Source: Planctomycetota bacterium (GTDB lineage Bacteria > Planctomycetota > PLA2 > JAEUHO01). Taken from it: a DNA stretch of 64,000 nt. Both the position numbers and the translations under genes were made by a program. The stretch's first letter is position 1; each line of letters opens with the position of its first letter. Positions 10,192-20,027 of this stretch are shown piece after piece. The DNA is taken from NCBI GenBank assembly GCA_029259775.1, contig JAJDEN010000041.1, positions 62,001-126,000 on the forward strand, read 5' to 3'. The notes under the pieces were generated by a model. The model ran no database searches and was not told where the DNA came from. It saw only the letters and a list, made by a program, of their open reading frames with translations.

Positions 10192-12744
10192 ATGATCGTC
10201 GCCGCCTTCCCCACCCTCGCCCAACTCGTCACGGCCTACCTGGTACCTGCCTACCTGGTGACGTGGCAGCTCTTCGCCCTCGGTGGTGCGATGGCGTCGG
10301 TGCCCATCATCATCCACCTGCTCAGCAAGCGCCGCGTGCGCCGCGTGCGCTGGGCTGCGATGACCTGGCTGCTCGCTGCCATGAAGCGTCACCAGCGGCG
10401 CATGCGGCTCGAGAACTGGCTCATCCTGGCCCTGCGCGTCGCGGCCCTCCTGCTGCTCGGCCTCGCGCTCGCCCGCCCGGTCCTGACCGACAGCACGATC
10501 GCGCCGCTGCTCGGCAGCAAGCGCTCGGTCTATCTCGTGCTCGACAACTCCTTCAGCACGGAAGCCAAGCTCGACGCCCGCTCGGTGTTCGACCGTGTGA
10601 AGCACGAGGCCGACCTCGTACTCAAAAGCATCGCGCCGGGGGATGCCGCGGCCGTGGTCGTGACGAACGACGATGACGAAGACGTCACGAGCGGTCTCGA
10701 TCCCCGCGTGCTGCTGGCGCGCTCGATCGGAGACGAAGGCGCGGCCCGCGCGCGCGAGTCCGTCGCCGCCCTGCGCACGCGCCACGCCGCAGCCAACTGG
10801 GTCAAGGCGATCGAGGCCGTCCAAGGCCAGATGACCGATGAGGATCCCAATCGCACCGTGGTCGTCATTACGGACCTGCAGGCCAAGGACTGGCTGAAGC
10901 CGCCGCGCGAGCGCATCGGCAGCGGCGGCGAGGACGCGGACAAGGAAGACGCTGACACCGAAGGCGCCGACACCGAAGACAGCGGCAGCGACCGTCTGCG
11001 CAAGCAGCTCCTGTCCCTGCTGCGGCGGCCCACGAAGGTGCGCATCATCGACGTGGGCGGCGTGAACCGCCGCGACCTCGCCGTCGTGAACATCGAGAAC
11101 CGCACCGGGCAGGACCCGTTCGTCGGCCGGCCCCTGCGCCTCGCGGTCACGGTCGCGAACTACGGCGCCGCGCCGGTCACGGGCGCATACATCGAGGTCC
11201 GCGTCGGCGACAGTGAACGCAAGCGCGTCTTCCCTGTGCCGGAGTTGGCCGGGGCCGACATCGGCGTCCGCGTCCCGCGGCCGGTGCTCGAAACCGTGCA
11301 GGTCGATCTGCCCCGCGGCACCTTCGAGCGGCCTGGCTCGCATGCCGTGCAGGTCACGGTCGCCCCGCCGAGGACGGATCCGGGCGCAGACGCGCTCGGC
11401 CTTTCGAGCGAGCGCTGGCTGGCGCTTCAGGTCCGGCGCCGCGTCAACGTTCTCGCGTGGGCGCGCACCAGCGCCAACGAGGACCCGAGCGTCTCGGCCG
11501 AGCTCTACCTGCGCGGCATCTACGAAGGCGACGCCTCGGACACCGACTCGACCCCCACCGGCGCCCTGCCGCCCATCTACCGCTACCGCTCCGCCACGAC
11601 GGAGAACGATCTCCTCGTGCGTCTGCAGGGGCGCTCGCGCGAACCCGTCGACCTCGTCGTCCTGGCCAACGTGCGTCCGCGCAACGCGCAGCTGCGTCTG
11701 GCGCTGCGCAAGTACGTGCGCGAGGGTGGCGGGCTGCTGGTCTTCACGGGCGACAAGACGAGCGCCGACGTCCTCAACGACGCGTTCTACTCCGACGACG
11801 CCGCGACCCGGCTCATGCCCTATCGGCTGAAGCGCGCGGAGACGCGCTCCCGCAACGACGATGAGAGCGGCTACTTCGGGCTCGACCTGGCGTTCCAGGA
11901 GGATCCGCATCCCCTCGCCGAGCCGTTCACGAACGTGAAGGCCGACGACTGGATCAAGCGCGTCCCCCCCCGCATCTGGGGCCGCACGACCTTCGTCGTC
12001 GAACCGCCCATCCCGCAACCGGGCGACGGCTCGGATGCCACGGGCACCACGCCCGCTCCCGGTCGTGTCGTGCTCCGGTTCAAGGACGACGGCCATCCCG
12101 CGGCCGTGGTCTCCGGTCGCTTCGGTGAGGGGCGCACCCTGTGGGTCGGCACGAGCGTGGACAACGGCTGGCTCGCGACGTCGGTGCTGTTCCTTCCGGT
12201 CTTCCTCGAGGAAGCGGCGATGTACCTGACGCGACCGGCCGAGGCCGGGCGCAACCTGGAGGTCGGCGGCATCCTGCGCGCGACCGCGCCTGCCGACGCC
12301 GAGCAGGTACGGGTCGTCCCGCCGGGCGGCAGCGCCGTAGCCCCCACACGCCGCACGCCCGAAGACACGGCCGAAGGCGAGGCGCCGCGGCGCATCGAGT
12401 ACCAGTACGACGGCGTGGGTCGCAGCGGCATCTGGCGCCTGACCTACGACATGGTCTCCATCACCGGCGAGCCCGAGAAGATCACCGAGACCTTCGCCGT
12501 GAACCCCGATCCTCGTGAGGGCTCCCTGATCGCGGCCTCCCAGGACGCCGTCCGAGACGGCATCCCGGGCGAGCTTGACCTCGAGTTCCTGCCGTCCTAC
12601 GGCGACGTCAGCTCCGAGCTCGAAGAAGCCCGCGAGGGCGAGATCACGAGCTTCATCCTCTACGCCTTGCTTGCGGTCCTCCTGCTGGAGTCCCTGCTGG
12701 CCATGAAGTTCGGACGCCGCGGTCGCGCGGGCGCGACCGAATAG
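10192..12744 (+). CDS. BatA-like membrane protein with VWA domain
   Basis: An 850-residue protein. The N-terminal BatA/aerotolerance-type region has one hydrophobic segment (residues about 15-40, ending ASVPIIIHLLSKRRVRRVRW), a basic loop and a second membrane helix (WLILALRVAALLLLGLALAR). A VWA domain with MIDAS DxSxS (DNSFS, about residue 117) and VVVITDLQAKDW follows. The middle is an acidic Glu/Asp-rich insert, then Ig-like and Rossmann-like stretches (GGGLLVFTGDKTSADVL). The C-terminus has a last membrane helix (FILYALLAVLLLESLLAM) and a basic tail. The start ATG overlaps the previous stop. With the MoxR and DUF58 genes it forms the canonical MoxR-VWA set, probably acting in the cytoplasmic membrane with the large domain outside. 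Specific role unknown. Confidence 0.88.
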   Translation: MIVAAFPTLAQLVTAYLVPAYLVTWQLFALGGAMASVPIIIHLLSKRRVRRVRWAAMTWLLAAMKRHQRRMRLENWLILALRVAALLLLGLALARPVLTDSTIAPLLGSKRSVYLVLDNSFSTEAKLDARSVFDRVKHEADLVLKSIAPGDAAAVVVTNDDDEDVTSGLDPRVLLARSIGDEGAARARESVAALRTRHAAANWVKAIEAVQGQMTDEDPNRTVVVITDLQAKDWLKPPRERIGSGGEDADKEDADTEGADTEDSGSDRLRKQLLSLLRRPTKVRIIDVGGVNRRDLAVVNIENRTGQDPFVGRPLRLAVTVANYGAAPVTGAYIEVRVGDSERKRVFPVPELAGADIGVRVPRPVLETVQVDLPRGTFERPGSHAVQVTVAPPRTDPGADALGLSSERWLALQVRRRVNVLAWARTSANEDPSVSAELYLRGIYEGDASDTDSTPTGALPPIYRYRSATTENDLLVRLQGRSREPVDLVVLANVRPRNAQLRLALRKYVREGGGLLVFTGDKTSADVLNDAFYSDDAATRLMPYRLKRAETRSRNDDESGYFGLDLAFQEDPHPLAEPFTNVKADDWIKRVPPRIWGRTTFVVEPPIPQPGDGSDATGTTPAPGRVVLRFKDDGHPAAVVSGRFGEGRTLWVGTSVDNGWLATSVLFLPVFLEEAAMYLTRPAEAGRNLEVGGILRATAPADAEQVRVVPPGGSAVAPTRRTPEDTAEGEAPRRIEYQYDGVGRSGIWRLTYDMVSITGEPEKITETFAVNPDPREGSLIAASQDAVRDGIPGELDLEFLPSYGDVSSELEEAREGEITSFILYALLAVLLLESLLAMKFGRRGRAGATE

Positions 12745-12759
12745 CCCACCGGAGCCTCG

Positions 12760-15486
12760 ATGACGCCCAGCCTCCTGACGCTGACCCAGCTCGTCGCCGC
12801 GCGCACCGAGACCGGTCCGCTCAAGTGGGCCGACCTCCCGCCGCCGTGGTTGCTGACGGTGATCGTCGTCGTGGGCTTCCTATGGATCCGCTCGCTCTAC
12901 GGCCAGGAGCGGGGCCGCGCCGGCCGCTGGGCGCGCCTCGGCCTCACGCTGATTCGGACCGCCGTGCTCATCCTCGTGCTCCTCATCCTCGGCGGGCCCT
13001 ACCGCCAGGAGGAGACGCGTGCCGTCGAGCGCTCGCATCTCGTCGTGCTCGTGGACAGCAGCGCCTCGATGAAGGTGGCCGACACGTACCCGCCGGCGGA
13101 GGCACGCAAGCTGCTGGACGCCGCGTACCCGGACGGATCGGGGCCCCGCCCGTCGAGTCTGGACGAGACGCCGCGCGGTGATCTCGTCGGCGCCATCCTC
13201 TCGCCGAGGGGCGAGAAGCTGCTGCGCAGCTGGGCGGAGCGCTTCGTCCTGCACGTGTTCTCCTTCGATGGAGACTGGCGCTCGCTCGGCTCGACCCAGC
13301 GCCGCAATGCGGACCGGGCTACGGAGGACGACAAGGACCTCGTGAAGCCGATCGGGGACGCCCTGCGCGGGCTCGTCTACGACGGCGGTCGCACGCGTCT
13401 CGGCGCGGCACTCCGGAGCGTCGCCAACGAGTTCGCCCGCCGCCAGGACCAGCACCTTGCCGGCGTCGTGCTCATCAGCGACGGCCGCGACACCAGCGAC
13501 GGCGAGCCGCCCCAGCAGGCGCTCGCCGCCATGGGCCCGATCAAGGAGAAGCTCCGCGTCGCCGCGGTGGGCCTCGGCAACCCGGCGAGCGGCAAGGATC
13601 TCTGGGTCGACCGCATTCGGGCGAAGGAAGTCGTGCTCGTACGCGACAACGTCGTGTTCGAGACGTCGCTGCGCCACACGGAGTTCGAGGACCACCGCGG
13701 GCCCGTGAGGGTCTCGATGGAGATTTTCAAGGTCGCGGACGAGCAAGGCAACCGGATGGCGCCGGAGCGCTACCGGGTCCCGGCGGACATGGAGCCCGGT
13801 ACGCGCACGCGCGTCGAACGGCTGGGGTTCCGCGGCGATCCCCAAGCCCCCACGCCGATCCGCCTGCAGGCGCCCTTCAACGAGACCGGGACCTTCCGTG
13901 TCTGGATCAAGGCCAAGTTCGAGGACGCGGAAGACGCGGCGCTCGACTCGGTGCCAGGCAACGACGCGCGCTGGGTGGACATCCTCGTGAAGGATCAGCG
14001 CATCAAGGTCCTCTACATCGACAAGGAGTCGCGCTACGACTGGCGCTTCCTCTCGAACTACCTCACGCGTGAGCCGGGGCACTTGACCGACAGCCGCATG
14101 GCCGAGGCACGCAGTCGCTTCGAGGTGCACGTGCTGCTCCAGAGCGCGGATCCGGCCTTCCGGCAGCCGGCGAGCCTCGGCCTGACGCCCATTCGACGGT
14201 TCCCCAACCGTCGCGAAGAGCTGTTCGATTACGACGTCATCATCTGGGGCGACGTCGATCTCAGGCGTCTCGACCCCGTCAATCCCAACGGCAGCAAGAA
14301 GATCCTGCAGCTCGTTGCGGACTTCGTCGAGCAGGGCGGCGGCCTGGCGCTGCAAGCCGGCGTCGACTACCACAATCCTCTCGATCTGCTCGACACGCCG
14401 CTCGCCCCGCTGCTGCCGCTCAACGTCCGCGAGCAGGACCGCGCTGCCTCGGAGGTGGACCTGGACGTCTCGTTCCGACTGCGCCTCACCGAGGCCGGCG
14501 CCGTGCATCCGATCTTCGCCGTGATCCCGGGGAGCGAGGGCGGCGTCCCGACGATCGCCGAGATCGCGGCCACGTGGACCGGCGACATGGACATGTCGCG
14601 CGAGTGGTACTGGTGGTGGCTCTACCGCGCGATCGGCGGCCTGCGTCCGGGCGCGATCGACCTCGCACGCGTCAAGCGCAGCGCGACGGACCGCAGCTTC
14701 CGCGACCAGCGCGGCGAGCCGCTCGTCGTCTTCGCCTCGATGGCCTACGGCAAGGGTCAGGTGTTCTGGTCGTCGCTCGACTCGATCAGCCGCATCCGCC
14801 GCGCCCAGCGCGACCGCGTCTACGGCGCCTTCTGGGAGCAGATCATCCGCTACTTGGCGACCTACCGGCTGCTGGGCGGCAACCGACGCTTCAAGATCTT
14901 CACCGACGAGGACAGCTACTTCGTCGGTCAGACGGCACAGGTCACGATCACCGCGCTCGATGAGAAGTTCCAACCGCTCGAGGACGATCGCCTGGACGGT
15001 GTGCGCATCGAGATGGGCGACGACCCGGCCACGGCCGAGACGACGCTGCTCGAGGGCGACGCGCGACCGCGCAACATGCGCGACGAGGGCACCGTCGGCA
15101 CCTACAGCCTCATGCTGCCGCTGAAGAAGAAGGGCCTCGTACGCATCTGGATCGACCGCTCGACACCCGGTGCGGGCCGGGCGGGCAAGGAGCGCGCCGA
15201 GAAGCGCTTCGAGGTCACGTTCCGCGCGCGCGAAGACATCCTCAAGGTGCCGGACCACGAGTCGCTCAAGCAGATCGTCGCCGTCACGAACCCGGGCGGC
15301 GGCGATCCCGTCGTGCACAAGCTCTACGATCTCAAAAACGTGGTGGCGAGCATGCAGGACCGTCCGCGCGAACGCGTGCTGGACCGCCGTGAGCGCACCC
15401 AGTGGGACAAGACCTGGGTCTTGCTCCTGATCACGGGGCTGCTCGCGCTCGAGTGGTTGCTCCGCAAGCGCTTCCAGATGATCTGA
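12760..15486 (+). CDS. Large membrane VWA / glutamine-amidotransferase-like protein
   Basis: A 908-residue protein with two N-terminal membrane helices (PPPWLLTVIVVVGFLWI and LIRTAVLILVLLILGG) and a VWA domain with intact MIDAS (DSSAS, about residue 101) plus GVVLISDGRDTS. Residues about 425-720 form a class I amidotransferase-like (ThuA/DJ-1-like) fold: VLYIDKESRYDWRFL, YDVIIWGDVDLRRLD, FVEQGGGLALQAG and VFASMAYGKGQVFWSSLDS. No catalytic Cys triad is visible, so it is likely structural. The protein ends in a membrane helix (TWVLLLITGLLALEWLL) and a basic tail. GGAG lies 6 nt before the ATG and only 15 nt follow the previous gene, so it belongs to the MoxR operon. This is the common pattern of the second VWA partner in planctomycete MoxR operons. 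Exact role unknown. Confidence 0.87.
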   Translation: MTPSLLTLTQLVAARTETGPLKWADLPPPWLLTVIVVVGFLWIRSLYGQERGRAGRWARLGLTLIRTAVLILVLLILGGPYRQEETRAVERSHLVVLVDSSASMKVADTYPPAEARKLLDAAYPDGSGPRPSSLDETPRGDLVGAILSPRGEKLLRSWAERFVLHVFSFDGDWRSLGSTQRRNADRATEDDKDLVKPIGDALRGLVYDGGRTRLGAALRSVANEFARRQDQHLAGVVLISDGRDTSDGEPPQQALAAMGPIKEKLRVAAVGLGNPASGKDLWVDRIRAKEVVLVRDNVVFETSLRHTEFEDHRGPVRVSMEIFKVADEQGNRMAPERYRVPADMEPGTRTRVERLGFRGDPQAPTPIRLQAPFNETGTFRVWIKAKFEDAEDAALDSVPGNDARWVDILVKDQRIKVLYIDKESRYDWRFLSNYLTREPGHLTDSRMAEARSRFEVHVLLQSADPAFRQPASLGLTPIRRFPNRREELFDYDVIIWGDVDLRRLDPVNPNGSKKILQLVADFVEQGGGLALQAGVDYHNPLDLLDTPLAPLLPLNVREQDRAASEVDLDVSFRLRLTEAGAVHPIFAVIPGSEGGVPTIAEIAATWTGDMDMSREWYWWWLYRAIGGLRPGAIDLARVKRSATDRSFRDQRGEPLVVFASMAYGKGQVFWSSLDSISRIRRAQRDRVYGAFWEQIIRYLATYRLLGGNRRFKIFTDEDSYFVGQTAQVTITALDEKFQPLEDDRLDGVRIEMGDDPATAETTLLEGDARPRNMRDEGTVGTYSLMLPLKKKGLVRIWIDRSTPGAGRAGKERAEKRFEVTFRAREDILKVPDHESLKQIVAVTNPGGGDPVVHKLYDLKNVVASMQDRPRERVLDRRERTQWDKTWVLLLITGLLALEWLLRKRFQMI

Positions 15487-15546
15487 CCCGCCCTCCCCCA
15501 ACAGGCCCCCAGCAGGCCAGACCCGACCCGCCCCGGAACGAACAGG

Positions 15547-15552
15547 TAGGCT
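15547..15552 (+). promoter_or_regulatory. -10-like box, possibly giving a leaderless transcript
   Basis: TAGGCT ends exactly 6 nt before the ATG of the 1479-residue protein gene (15559), so a sigma-70-type start site would fall on or next to the start codon. No Shine-Dalgarno lies between them, and no clear -35 is visible. The same spacing occurs before the gene at 20028. Confidence 0.35.
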
Positions 15553-15558
15553 GTCCGC

Positions 15559-18500
15559 ATGCGCCGCACGCTCCCCCTGGCCGTCTTGCTGCTGGTGATC
15601 GGGACGGCGGTACGTACGAGTGCCGCCCCGGATACGTTCGATCCGCGTGATCAGCGGCGGCTCTTCGCGGTGCGCGACACGAACGCGGCGCTGCACGCGA
15701 TCGCCGAGGCCCGCCGGGCGCTCGCCCAGGGCGAGACCCTGCGCGGTCTCCGCGCCGCCCAGCGCGTCCTTGACGGCATGACCGACGACTTCTTCATGGA
15801 GGTGAAGGACAGCACGCCAGCGTCGGTGCTATGGAGCGCCGCGCCCGAGGTCGTACGCGAGTTGCTCGCGGGGCTCACGCCGGACCAGCGCGAGGCCTAC
15901 GAGGTGTTCACCGCCCCGAGCGCGGCCCCGCTCCTGTCCGAGGCCCTCAGGAGCCGCGACGCAACCAGCTTGCGCACGGTCTTGCGCCGCTACGGCGCGA
16001 GCCGCGCCGGCACCCGGGCGGCGTTCCTGCTCGCGACGATCGCCGCCGAGGCGGGCCGATGGCGCGACTGCGCGCGCTACCTACGGGAGGGGCTGCGCTA
16101 CACGCCGGACAACGTGGGGCTGTGGACCCGCCTGTTCACGGCGCTGGCCGCCGGCGGCGACCGGCGCACGCTGGAGCAGTTGCAGCCGCCGGCGGACCTC
16201 AAGGGTGCCGGGGGCAAGCTGCTCCTCACGTTGCGGAACGAGGCACTCGCCCGCGTGCCGGAGCCCGAGGGCTTCGAAGGGTGGCCCATGTGGGGCGGCG
16301 TTCCAGCCCGCGACGCCCAACTGCCGCATGAGACGCCGATGCCGCACCGCCGCCGCTGGCGCGAGCGCACCGACTGGCGCGAGCGCGGAGGCGACCGCAC
16401 GCGCGCATTCTGGGGCCGCAACACCGGCTCGCAGGTCTTCCGTGAAATGCTCGGCACGCTGCGCGCGATGCATCCGGTCATGCACGGCCGCACGGTGTAC
16501 GTCGGCGACGGCCGCACCGTGCGCGCCCACGACATCTACTCGGGCCGCAAGGTCTGGAGCTTCGACGCCGAGTCGAACGAGACGAAGCTGGCGCTCTTTC
16601 CGACCGGGCAACGTGCCTACGGCCGGACCAGCCTCGAGCGTGCTTTCTCGCCCGTGGTCGCCGGGGATCTCGTCATCGCCACCGTCGAGGTGTCGATGCC
16701 CTACGACCCGGAGCACCTGCAAGGCATCGAGATCAGCACCTACCTGCCGCGGCGCGTACTCGTCGGCCTCGATCGCGCGACCGGCGCAGTCCGCTGGTAC
16801 ATGGGCGCGAAGGGCATGGACCGGCTCACGCTGGCCGACACCTCGATCGTCTCGCCCGTCGCCGTGGCGGAGGGCCTCGTCCTCGCCGTCGGCGCGTACC
16901 ACGACGGCAACCACAACGTCTCGTTCATGGCGTTCGACGTCGGAACCGGCGCGCTGCGCTGGCGCAGGCCCCTCGGCTTCGGCCAGCAGGAACTGAACCT
17001 CTTCGGTTCGCCCCTGAAGGAACTGGCCGCAAGCCCGGTCGCGATCTCCGACGGCGTCGCCTACGCGAGCACGGGCCTCGGCTTCGTCGCCGCGGTGGAC
17101 ATCCGCTCCGGCGTACCGCGTTGGCTCGCGTCCTACGAGATCATCCCCGTCCGCAAGGTCCAACTCTGGTACGACGCGCCCGTGCGGACACCGAAGATGG
17201 CGGCCTCGCCCCCCATCGTGCGGGGCGACACCCTCATCGTCTGCCCGACCGACGGCAGGCACGTGCACGCCTTCAACCGACGCACCGGCAAGCTGCTCTG
17301 GCGTCAGCCGTACGTGACGAACGGCATGGTCTACGACGTGACCGGGCACTGCCTGGGCGTCGCCAACGACGGCAAGCGTGACGTGCTCCTGCTCACCGAC
17401 AAGGAACTGCGCGCGCGCGACCTCGTTACGGGCAAGGAGGTCTGGCGCGGCCGCTTCGATCCCGAAGACGACCGTGTCGTCGGGCGCGGGGCCGTGGCGG
17501 CCAACGACGTGCTCGTCCCCACGCGGGAGGGTCTGCAGCGCTTCGATCTGAGCAGCGAGGGCGCCTACCGCGGGACCGTGCCGTGGCCCGAAGAAGCCGA
17601 CCGCGGCAACCTGCTGCCCCTAGGGCGCGTGCTCATCGTCACGGGCCGGGAAGACCTGCAGTGGTTCTACGACTGGGCCGCGATCGAGCGCGACGTGGCC
17701 AAGCGGCGCAAGGAACGGCCGAACGATCCGACGATCCTGCTCGAAGCCGGTGAGATGTACCTACGCGGCGGCGGGGAGACCGAGCGCGCGCGCAAGGCCT
17801 TCGAGGCTGCCCGCGAGGTGGCCGCGCGAGCACGACCGGACCTCGAGGCGCGCGCGATCGAGGGTCTGCACCAGACGTGGCTGCGCGAAGGCGACGAAAA
17901 CGTCTCCTTCCCCGACGAGGCCCGCAAGGCCTACGAGACGGCGCTCACCTTCGCCCGCACGCCCGAGCAGTACGTGCGCGTCCGCCTGCGCCTGCATCGT
18001 CTCTTGGACGGCGAAGAGACGGCCGTCCGGCTGAAGAACATGCAGGCCCTCGTGGATGAAGCCGGCGACGCACTGGCCGTGTTCGATCCGACCGAGGGGC
18101 GCGTGCCCGCCCGCGCGGCGGCGCTCTTCCTCCTTGCGGACCTGCACCTCGATCGCGAGCGGCCCTCCGACGCCGTAAACGTGCTGCAGCAGGTCCTGCG
18201 CGAGGAGCGCGACGCGCCCATGCCGGGCGGACTCGCGGGCGAGCGCGCGCAGATTCGCATCGCCGAGATCCTGGCGCAGTCCGGTGCGCTCCCGTACCGC
18301 CGCCACGAAGCCAAGGCCAAGGCGCTGCTCAAGCGCGCCGTCGCCGAGAACGATCCGAAGCTCCTCGACCGCATCTTGCACGAGTACCCCAATGCCGCGG
18401 TCGTCAGCGACGCGCTGCTGGAGCGGGCACGCCGTCACCTGAGCTCCGAGCGGCCGCTTTCCGCGGCAGCGTACCTGCGGCGTCTGCTGCTGGGCGCGCC

Positions 18501-19998
18501 CAAGGAACATCCCCTCGTGCCCACCGCGCTGGCCGCCTTGGCCCAGGCCTACCGCACCGCCGGCGCGCTGGGGGCGGGTCGGGCCGCGCTGGGCCGGCTC
18601 GCGAATCGCTACGCACGGTCGCGCTTCTCCTGGGACGGCACGTCTTGGAGCGGGGCGACCTTCGCCGCCGCCGAGGCCGCTGCCATGAGCGTGCCCCACC
18701 CGGACGGCGCGTCCGAGAAGACCTTGCGCACCCCGCTGGTCGAAGCGCACTTCGAGAAGGTGGGCGAAGACGAGTACGCGCGGCCGCTCGACGTCGCCAC
18801 GGACACGGACGCTACCGGGAGCCCGCGCACGGCTCCGGTCGCGCTGATGATGCGCGGCAGCGAGCTGGTCACCATCGACCTTCCGCGGGCCAAGGTGGCG
18901 TGGACGGCCGAGGTCGGCGGTGTGCAACGCGCAGCCTGGCTCGACGGCGTGGTCGTGCTGGCGGTCAACCGCGAGCTGCGCGGCTACGACGCGAAGACCG
19001 GCGCGCCCCTCTGGACGCGCGCGACGGGCGCCCTGACGCGCGACTTGCAGGTGAGCGGCGGCGTCGTGTACGCCCTCGTGCAAGATGTCGTGCGCGGCAA
19101 TCGCGGCAATCGACTGATCGCCATCGACGCGTTCCGCGGCATCGAGATCTGGACCGTCACCCTCGCCCGGTCGGACTACCGGAACCTCAAGCCCTGGGGC
19201 GAACGCATCCTCCTGCGCCAGGTCCGCTACGACCGCGGCGGTGCGCGAGGCGAGCTGTTGGTGTTCGACGCCTTTGACGGCCGCCGCCGGCACGCGGTGC
19301 CCGTCCCGCTCCAGGTCGACACGACCCCGGTCGTCGCCGGAGACCTGTGGTGCGTCGCCGGCACGGCCGACGGTCGCAGCCGGCGCGTGCTCACCGCCTA
19401 CGACCTGGCGGCGGGCAAGGCCCGCTGGCAGCGAACGCTCAAGGGCAGCTACATGGTGGGCTCCCTCGTCCACCACGGCCAGCACCTGCTGGTGCTCCAG
19501 CAAGACGGCACGCTGACCACGCACTCGCTCAAGGACGGTACGCCCCTGCACGAGACGCGCGTGTACGTGGGCGAAGGCGGCAACGCGCGGCCCTTCCCCG
19601 GCACGCCGATGATCGCCAGCGGCAAGCACGTGACGTTCATCCCGTGGGTCCGGCGGCCTGCGCTGAGTGTCGTCTGCTACGACCGCAAGACGGGCAAGCT
19701 CCAGTGGGAGTCCCCGTACAAGCCGAAGCTCACGCTGTCCAAGGCGGCCCTGCAGAAGATCGGCGACCGCCTGGTCGCGATGATTGCCTACCGCGAGGGC
19801 GACGCGCAGCACATCCTGCTCCGCATCCTGGACGCCACCACGGGCAAGCCGATCCAGGTGATCGAGCCGGAGGGCCTGTCGCGCGACAACTGGGTCCCGA
19901 CGGTGCAAGCCGGCTACGGGACCGTGGTCATCTTCGGCAAGTCGGGCGCGTCCATCTTGCGCGCGCCGAAGGCAAAGGGGGCCGGGTCGGACCGCTAA
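15559..19998 (+). CDS. Large secreted double beta-propeller protein with central TPR region
   Basis: A 1479-residue exported protein: signal peptide RTLPLAVLLLVIGTAVRTSA. Residues about 30-240 are helical. A first PQQ-like propeller spans about 300-700 (VRAHDIYSGRKVWSFDAE, VGLDRATGAVRWYMGAKG, VHAFNRRTGKLLWRQPYV). A helical TPR-like region spans about 735-1030 (TERARKAFEAAREVAARA). A second propeller spans about 1095-1470 (LRGYDAKTGAPLWTRATG, LTAYDLAAGKARWQRTLK, VVCYDRKTGKLQWESPYK). The blade motif with an [AV]-x-W docking tryptophan is that of BamB/PQQ repeats. It has no catalytic signature; the architecture suggests a scaffold. It follows the VWA genes after 72 nt and precedes a toroid protein gene, so it may be part of the same envelope module though under its own promoter. 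Confidence 0.85.
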   Translation: MRRTLPLAVLLLVIGTAVRTSAAPDTFDPRDQRRLFAVRDTNAALHAIAEARRALAQGETLRGLRAAQRVLDGMTDDFFMEVKDSTPASVLWSAAPEVVRELLAGLTPDQREAYEVFTAPSAAPLLSEALRSRDATSLRTVLRRYGASRAGTRAAFLLATIAAEAGRWRDCARYLREGLRYTPDNVGLWTRLFTALAAGGDRRTLEQLQPPADLKGAGGKLLLTLRNEALARVPEPEGFEGWPMWGGVPARDAQLPHETPMPHRRRWRERTDWRERGGDRTRAFWGRNTGSQVFREMLGTLRAMHPVMHGRTVYVGDGRTVRAHDIYSGRKVWSFDAESNETKLALFPTGQRAYGRTSLERAFSPVVAGDLVIATVEVSMPYDPEHLQGIEISTYLPRRVLVGLDRATGAVRWYMGAKGMDRLTLADTSIVSPVAVAEGLVLAVGAYHDGNHNVSFMAFDVGTGALRWRRPLGFGQQELNLFGSPLKELAASPVAISDGVAYASTGLGFVAAVDIRSGVPRWLASYEIIPVRKVQLWYDAPVRTPKMAASPPIVRGDTLIVCPTDGRHVHAFNRRTGKLLWRQPYVTNGMVYDVTGHCLGVANDGKRDVLLLTDKELRARDLVTGKEVWRGRFDPEDDRVVGRGAVAANDVLVPTREGLQRFDLSSEGAYRGTVPWPEEADRGNLLPLGRVLIVTGREDLQWFYDWAAIERDVAKRRKERPNDPTILLEAGEMYLRGGGETERARKAFEAAREVAARARPDLEARAIEGLHQTWLREGDENVSFPDEARKAYETALTFARTPEQYVRVRLRLHRLLDGEETAVRLKNMQALVDEAGDALAVFDPTEGRVPARAAALFLLADLHLDRERPSDAVNVLQQVLREERDAPMPGGLAGERAQIRIAEILAQSGALPYRRHEAKAKALLKRAVAENDPKLLDRILHEYPNAAVVSDALLERARRHLSSERPLSAAAYLRRLLLGAPKEHPLVPTALAALAQAYRTAGALGAGRAALGRLANRYARSRFSWDGTSWSGATFAAAEAAAMSVPHPDGASEKTLRTPLVEAHFEKVGEDEYARPLDVATDTDATGSPRTAPVALMMRGSELVTIDLPRAKVAWTAEVGGVQRAAWLDGVVVLAVNRELRGYDAKTGAPLWTRATGALTRDLQVSGGVVYALVQDVVRGNRGNRLIAIDAFRGIEIWTVTLARSDYRNLKPWGERILLRQVRYDRGGARGELLVFDAFDGRRRHAVPVPLQVDTTPVVAGDLWCVAGTADGRSRRVLTAYDLAAGKARWQRTLKGSYMVGSLVHHGQHLLVLQQDGTLTTHSLKDGTPLHETRVYVGEGGNARPFPGTPMIASGKHVTFIPWVRRPALSVVCYDRKTGKLQWESPYKPKLTLSKAALQKIGDRLVAMIAYREGDAQHILLRILDATTGKPIQVIEPEGLSRDNWVPTVQAGYGTVVIFGKSGASILRAPKAKGAGSDR

Positions 19999-20015
19999 CG
20001 GCCCGCATCGCCTGA

Positions 20016-20021
20016 TAGAGT
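20016..20021 (+). promoter_or_regulatory. -10-like box, possibly giving a leaderless transcript
   Basis: TAGAGT ends 6 nt before the ATG at 20028, again leaving no room for a Shine-Dalgarno if transcription starts 6-7 nt downstream. The inference rests on spacing alone; no -35 element is clear. Confidence 0.33.
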
Positions 20022-20027
20022 CCTCCC

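Noticed and set aside
12880..15696. 938-residue open frame antisense to the second VWA gene
   Set aside because: Shadow frame with biased composition; the VWA gene has intact MIDAS motifs and membrane helices.
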